From: Dermatobacter hominis
GTDB lineage: Bacteria; Actinomycetota; Acidimicrobiia; Acidimicrobiales; Microtrichaceae
Length of the DNA stretch: 64,000 bases
Direction: 5' to 3'
Assembly (NCBI RefSeq): GCF_020715685.1
Contig: NZ_CP085840.1
Span: 1,674,001-1,738,000 of the forward strand
In this document: positions 59,965 to 64,000 of the stretch, piece by piece
Layout of the letters: every line of letters begins with the position of its first letter
Numbering within the stretch: the first letter of the stretch is position 1
Notes under the pieces: model-generated
The model's database searches: none
Seen by the model: the letters and a program-made list of their open reading frames with translations, nothing else
What the model was told of the DNA's origin: nothing
Made by a program: the position numbers and the translations under genes

Positions 59965-60507
59965 TCAGGACGAGCCCCGGACCGCCTCCGCCAGCTCCTG
60001 CTTGTCCATCTTGGAGCGGCCCGCGATCCCCTGCTCCTGCGCCTCGCGGTACAGCTCGTCGCGGGTGGGCTCGTCGTCGTCGCCACGGCCCGACCCGACC
60101 TGCTGCTCGAGCTCCTCGGGGTCCATGCGGGCCAGGCGGTCGCCGGCCTCGCTGCGCAGCTTCGGGAAGATCTCGCGCTCCTCCTCGCCGACGTGGTGGC
60201 CGAGCCCGGCCTCGAACATGTCCAGGGCGGCCTCGAACCCCGGACGGTCCTGCAGGTCGAACAGCCAGCGCAGGCTGCGGCGGGTGAGGTCGTGCTCGAC
60301 GTCCGCCCCCTCGCGCTCCTCCTCGTCGAACACCTCCTGGACGATCGGGTAGATGAAGCGCTCCTCCACCGCCATGTGGGTGCGGAGCGCGCTCCTCAGC
60401 TCCTCGAGGGTGGCCGTGCGCTCGGGACCGGCCTCGCTGTCCTTCAGCCGTGCGACCAGCTGCTCCGCCGTGCGGTGCTCCTGCTCCAGGTGGTCGATGA
60501 CGTCCAT
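59965..60507 (-). CDS. Hemerythrin HHE-domain protein with Rho-N/SAP-like tail
   Basis: A 180-residue protein. The hemerythrin four-helix domain (1-~135) has its iron ligands in LEQEHRTAEQL, THMAVEERFIYP (His, Glu) and GHHVGEEEREIFP. Its C-terminus, TRDELYREAQEQGIAGRSKMDKQELAEAVR, is a Rho-N/SAP-like tail. It may bind oxygen, NO or iron during redox stress. The ATG has a GGAGGAGG site. A minus-strand GGGTAG (60567-60572) with GTCT 16 bp upstream is a candidate stress promoter giving a leader of about 55 bases. Confidence 0.88.
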   Translation of the reverse strand: MDVIDHLEQEHRTAEQLVARLKDSEAGPERTATLEELRSALRTHMAVEERFIYPIVQEVFDEEEREGADVEHDLTRRSLRWLFDLQDRPGFEAALDMFEAGLGHHVGEEEREIFPKLRSEAGDRLARMDPEELEQQVGSGRGDDDEPTRDELYREAQEQGIAGRSKMDKQELAEAVRGSS

Positions 60508-60598
60508 CCGGGTACCTCCTCCGTGTCCGCCGCGGGCGACCGCCCGGCGGCTCGTCGGCGACGGGCCTACCCGGTGCCCGGGGCGGGCAGACGCCCGG

Positions 60599-62317
60599 TC
60601 AGCCGGCCTCGACGACGACGGCCGAGCCCGGCGACGTGCGGGCGGCGCCGCCGTCGTGCGCGGCGTCGCCCCACGAGGCGAGCACCTCGCCGGGCAGGAC
60701 CGAGGCGCGGGTCGGCCCGTGCGGGCGCAGGTCGGCGACGAGGGCGAGGCGGCCCCGCCGGACCGTCACGACGCCGTCGGCGAGGTCGACCGCGTCGAAG
60801 GGTCGGGGCAGCGGCGCCGGCTCGAGGTCGGGGTGTCGGGCCCTGATGCCGAGCAGCGTCCGGTACCACTCGAGGACGCGGGCATGGTCGCCGTCGCGCC
60901 GCTCGTCCCACCGCAGGACGGCCCCCCGGAACGAGGAGGGGTCCTGCGGGTCGGCGATCTGGTCGTCCCGCCAGCCGAACGCGGCGAACTCCTCGCGCCG
61001 GCCCCGTCGCACGGCGTCGGCGAGCGGGCCGTCGAAGTCGGTGAAGTACGGGAACGGCGTGGAGGCGGCCCACTCCTCGCCCTGGAAGAGCAGGAGCGAG
61101 AAGGGCGACAGGATGGTCAGCGCGGCGGCCGCCGCCGTGCGGTCGACCCCCACCAGGTGGTGCAGCCGCTCGCCGGCGGCGCGGTTGCCGACCTGGTCGT
61201 GGTTCTGGAGCGCCACCACCAGCTGCTCGGACGACACGCCCCGGACGGGGCGGCCGGGGGTCAGGCCGCGCGCCGTCGCGAACCGGTCGCCCTGGAACAC
61301 GTAGCCCTCCACGAGCGCCCGGGGCAGGTCCTCGGGCGCGTAGTCGGCGTAGTAGCCCTGGTCCTCGCCGGTGAGCGCCACGTGCACCGCGTGGTGGAGG
61401 TCGTCGGACCAGTGGCCGTCGAGACCCGTGCCGGCGGGCGGCGGGTGGACGAGCCGTGCGTCGTTGCGATCGGACTCGGCGACCAGCACCACCCGGCGTC
61501 CGAGCCGTTCCGATGCGGCCGCCACCTCGGCCACCACCTGTTCGAGGTACGGCCGGGCCGTCGTGTCGACGAGCTCGTGCACGGCGTCCATCCGCAGCCC
61601 GTCGACGCCGACGTCCTCGATCCAGAACAGGGCGCTGTCGATCAGGAAGCGCCGGACCTCGTCGCTGCCGGGACCGTCCAGGTTCACGGCGTCGCCCCAG
61701 GGCGTGCGATAGCGGCCGGTGAAGTACGGGCCGCTCCGGGCGAGGAGGTTGCCCTCGGGACCCAGGTGGTTGTGGACGACGTCGGCCAGCACGGCGAGCC
61801 CGCGGGCGTGGGCCGCCTCGACCAGGTGCCCCAGGTCGACCGCCGTCCCGTACGGCTCGTGGGTCGCCGACAGGTGCACGCCGTCGTAGCCCCACCCGTG
61901 GTGGCCGGCGAACGACGCGAACGGCATCAGCTCCACGTGGGTCACGCCGAGCTCGACGAGGTGGTCGAGGTGCTCGATCGCCGCGGTGAAGGTGCCCTCG
62001 TCGCTGAACGTGCCGACGTGGACCTCGTGGATCACGGCGCGGCGGAGGTCCCGCCCGGTCCACGACGTCGCCTCGGTCGGCGCCAGGTCCAGCACCGCGG
62101 AGGGGCCCAGCGCGCCGTCGGGCTGGCGTCGCGACCGCGGGTCCGGGACCTCGTCGCCGTCGACGACGAAGCGGTACCGGTCGCCGTCCTCGGCCTCCAC
62201 CGCGGCTCGCCACCACTCCCCGTCCCGGCGGCACGCCACGTCCTCGCCGCCGATGCGCACCGAGACCGCGGATGCCGCCGGCGCCCAGAGGCGCAGCTCG
62301 CGGACCTCGCGGCTCAT
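60599..62317 (-). CDS. treZ: Malto-oligosyltrehalose trehalohydrolase
   Basis: A 572-residue GH13 enzyme that releases trehalose from the end of maltooligosyl-trehalose. An N-terminal carbohydrate-binding-like domain (LRLWAPAASAVSVRIGG) precedes the barrel. Conserved regions: VIHEVHVGTFSDEGTF, LADVVHNHLGPEGN, GLRMDAVHEL (nucleophile Asp), VVLVAESDRND (acid/base Glu) and LQNHDQVGNRAAGE (third Asp). ELMPFASFAGHHGWGYDGV is specific to TreZ. The ATG overlaps the treY stop, so treY-treZ are coupled. Trehalose protects against drought and osmotic stress. Confidence 0.96.
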   Translation of the reverse strand: MSREVRELRLWAPAASAVSVRIGGEDVACRRDGEWWRAAVEAEDGDRYRFVVDGDEVPDPRSRRQPDGALGPSAVLDLAPTEATSWTGRDLRRAVIHEVHVGTFSDEGTFTAAIEHLDHLVELGVTHVELMPFASFAGHHGWGYDGVHLSATHEPYGTAVDLGHLVEAAHARGLAVLADVVHNHLGPEGNLLARSGPYFTGRYRTPWGDAVNLDGPGSDEVRRFLIDSALFWIEDVGVDGLRMDAVHELVDTTARPYLEQVVAEVAAASERLGRRVVLVAESDRNDARLVHPPPAGTGLDGHWSDDLHHAVHVALTGEDQGYYADYAPEDLPRALVEGYVFQGDRFATARGLTPGRPVRGVSSEQLVVALQNHDQVGNRAAGERLHHLVGVDRTAAAAALTILSPFSLLLFQGEEWAASTPFPYFTDFDGPLADAVRRGRREEFAAFGWRDDQIADPQDPSSFRGAVLRWDERRDGDHARVLEWYRTLLGIRARHPDLEPAPLPRPFDAVDLADGVVTVRRGRLALVADLRPHGPTRASVLPGEVLASWGDAAHDGGAARTSPGSAVVVEAG

Positions 62318-64000
62318 GCCGGCTCCAGCAGGGCGACGGGCTGGTCGCCGGCCAGGTCGCCGAGGCTGACGTGTCCACGGTGCGGTCCGGAGCCGACCGC
62401 GCCGACGACGGGCCGCCAGGCCCCCGGCGGCAGGGTCAGCCCCGCACCGGCCGGCAGCGTCGGGCACGCCCCGGTGGCGGCGACCACGACGGCGGCGCCG
62501 GGACGGACGAACGCGAGCACCCCGTCGACGCCCTCGGCGTGCAACGGCTCGTAGGACCGCGGCTGGACGAGCGCACCGGCGTGCCGGGCCCGCACTCGCA
62601 GCGCGGCCTGCACCAGCCGCGCCTTGCGGGACGAGAGGTCGTCGCCCACCGGTCCCGAGAGGGACGCGCGCAGCGCGCCGAGATCGGGCGGGACGCGGTT
62701 GTCCGGATCGACCAGCCGGAGCAGCTCCACCTCGCTCCCCCAGTAGAGGTCGGGGACGCCGGGGGCCATCAGCTGCACCAGCTTCTGCCCGAGCGAGATC
62801 GCGTCGGCGTCGGGGCCGAGCTCGGCGACCAGGTCGGCGACCTCGTGCAGGAACACCGTGTCGGCCAGCACTGCCGTGGCGTGGTCGAGCACGGCGGACT
62901 CGACGGCGTCGTCGGGTCGCAGCCAGCTCGAGTCGACCTTTCCCTCCCGCAGCACCTTCACCAGGTGCTCGTGGAGCCGCTCGACGGTGAGGGGGTGCGC
63001 TGTCACGAGGGTCTGGTAGATCCACATCCGCGTCGCGGGCCTCGGGCCGTGATCGCCGACGAGGTGGTCGTGGCGGCGGAACCAGCCGCGGACCACCTCG
63101 GCCCAGCGGTCCGCCCGACCGGTGAGCGCGGCGGCCCGGGCCCGCACGTCCTCGCTGCGCTTCGAGTCGTGGGTCGACAGCCCGGTCATCGTCGCCGGCC
63201 AGCGCGCCGCGAGCGCCGACATGTGCTCGTGGAACGCCGACGCGTCGAGCGGTCCGGCCTCGGGGCGGGCGCCGACCTCGTTGCGGGCGATCAGGCGCAC
63301 GTCCCGGTACCAGGCCGTGTCCTCCTTGCCCTTCGCCATGGTCGGGCCGCTCAGCTGCTCGACCCGCGTCCGGAGGCGCTCCGCCAGCGGATCCACCACG
63401 GCCGCGTCGCCGGCGAGGGGGGCTCGGCACAGCACCGCCCCGAGCAGGTCGACCACCTCGGGGTCGAGGTCGGGGCGGCGGGTCCGCACGTCGCCCAGCA
63501 TGCGGGCGAGCACGTCGAGGTCGGCCGCGGAGGGCGGGCCCTCGGCGGAGTAGGTCCGATAGACGTCGAGCGCGGCCGCCGCCTCGCGCAGCACCTCGTG
63601 CAGCTCGTGGCGGGTGACGTCGCGCAGCCGTCGTTGCGTCTCGCACAGCTGGAGGAACACGTCGGTCACGCGGTTCAGGTCCGCGGCGAGCACGTCGCGG
63701 AGCACCTCGAGCTTGCAGTCGTGGACCAGCTCCTCGATGGTCGGCGCCGCGCCGACGAGCTCGTCGCGCACCTCCGACATCCGCCCGAGGCCGCGCTCGT
63801 CGAGGAACAGCCGCGCCACGAGCTCGGCCACGTCGTAGCCGGTGGTGCCGTCGACGGCCCACTCCGGCAGCCGCTCGTCGGCCTCCAGGATCTTCTCGGC
63901 CACCGTCCAGCGCCCGCCCGACAGGTCGGAGAGCCGGGAGAAGTAGCCGCCCGGCCGGGCCAGGCCGTCGGGGTGGTCGACGCGCAGCCCGTCGACGAGG
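62314..64000 (-). CDS. treY: Malto-oligosyltrehalose synthase (5' end outside window)
   Basis: The gene runs off the right edge; 1687 bp (about 562 residues, the C-terminal part) are inside. The frame is open to base 64000 and reads LRVDHPDGLARPGGYF (GH13 region with the nucleophile Asp), then VAEKILEADERLPEWAVDGTTGYDVA (acid/base Glu in AEKIL), then STHDSKRSEDVRAR (third Asp) and the APGVPDLYWGSEVELLRLVDPDNRV segment. It isomerises the reducing-end glucose of malto-oligosaccharides to a trehalose unit, the substrate of TreZ. A GTG at 63903 lies inside the conserved frame and is not the true start. Confidence 0.95.
   Translation of the reverse strand, partial: LVDGLRVDHPDGLARPGGYFSRLSDLSGGRWTVAEKILEADERLPEWAVDGTTGYDVAELVARLFLDERGLGRMSEVRDELVGAAPTIEELVHDCKLEVLRDVLAADLNRVTDVFLQLCETQRRLRDVTRHELHEVLREAAAALDVYRTYSAEGPPSAADLDVLARMLGDVRTRRPDLDPEVVDLLGAVLCRAPLAGDAAVVDPLAERLRTRVEQLSGPTMAKGKEDTAWYRDVRLIARNEVGARPEAGPLDASAFHEHMSALAARWPATMTGLSTHDSKRSEDVRARAAALTGRADRWAEVVRGWFRRHDHLVGDHGPRPATRMWIYQTLVTAHPLTVERLHEHLVKVLREGKVDSSWLRPDDAVESAVLDHATAVLADTVFLHEVADLVAELGPDADAISLGQKLVQLMAPGVPDLYWGSEVELLRLVDPDNRVPPDLGALRASLSGPVGDDLSSRKARLVQAALRVRARHAGALVQPRSYEPLHAEGVDGVLAFVRPGAAVVVAATGACPTLPAGAGLTLPPGAWRPVVGAVGSGPHRGHVSLGDLAGDQPVALLEPA

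Overview
The window is a dense, very GC-rich stretch of an actinobacterial chromosome. Genes are packed on both strands with many 4-bp ATGA/GTGA overlaps, and no gap between genes exceeds 200 bp. Several features fit a member of class Acidimicrobiia or a close relative: a mycobacterial-type one-chain fatty acid synthase with acpS behind it, F420-type enzymes (a DDN-family nitroreductase and a luciferase-like oxidoreductase), a NIPSNAP/crotonase operon and many leaderless starts. That placement is inference; there is no rRNA gene here. I recognised no tRNA or rRNA gene, insertion sequence, phage gene, CRISPR array or replication origin.

Layout. 1-2.3 kb: the end of an ABC exporter (ATPase tail and permease), then a membrane-anchored metallophosphoesterase. 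2.5-14 kb: a lipid operon of type I FAS, AcpS and a fused biotinyl/carboxyltransferase protein, whose tail overlaps a convergent TetR gene. 14.6-19.8 kb: a Tat-exported PhoD-like phosphatase lipoprotein, an acyl-CoA thioesterase, a PhyH dioxygenase and an orphan substrate-binding lipoprotein. 19.8-23.3 kb: an SDR-MarR-DegT operon divergent from a second SDR. A perfect 27-bp palindrome lies between them and carries both -10 elements. 23.3-32.2 kb: DDN and GNAT genes, a NIPSNAP/TPP-like (frameshifted)/crotonase operon, a YceI-cytochrome c-copper monooxygenase fusion, an orphan ABC ATPase, a DapB-like oxidoreductase and a SnoaL-like protein.

32-64 kb is a stress and signalling block. It holds two paralogous LuxR response regulators, a STAS antagonist, a receiver-PP2C phosphatase, two histidine kinases, an Rcp1-like receiver and a receiver fused to an RsbW-like kinase. 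Between these lie likely protective effectors: a flavodoxin-like reductase (with a decayed FMN reductase beside it), CinA/PncC, a haem-oxygenase-like diiron protein, a hemerythrin, DUF72, an NRAMP-like transporter with PRC-barrel partners, a ClC channel, an AI-2E family permease, NAD synthetase, an alcohol dehydrogenase, an LLM oxidoreductase and the trehalose enzymes TreZ and TreY (TreY runs off the end). A three-gene cassette (PIG-L deacetylase/methyltransferase fusion, acyl-CoA dehydrogenase-like, GT2) sits within the block.

Many of these genes carry GGGTAG just upstream of the start, at a nearly constant distance. In the best cases GTTT or GTTC lies 15-17 bp further upstream, like SigB/SigF-type stress promoters of actinobacteria. 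The picture, partly inferred, is a partner-switching general stress regulon whose regulators and targets are interleaved over about 28 kb. The sigma factor itself is not in the window.
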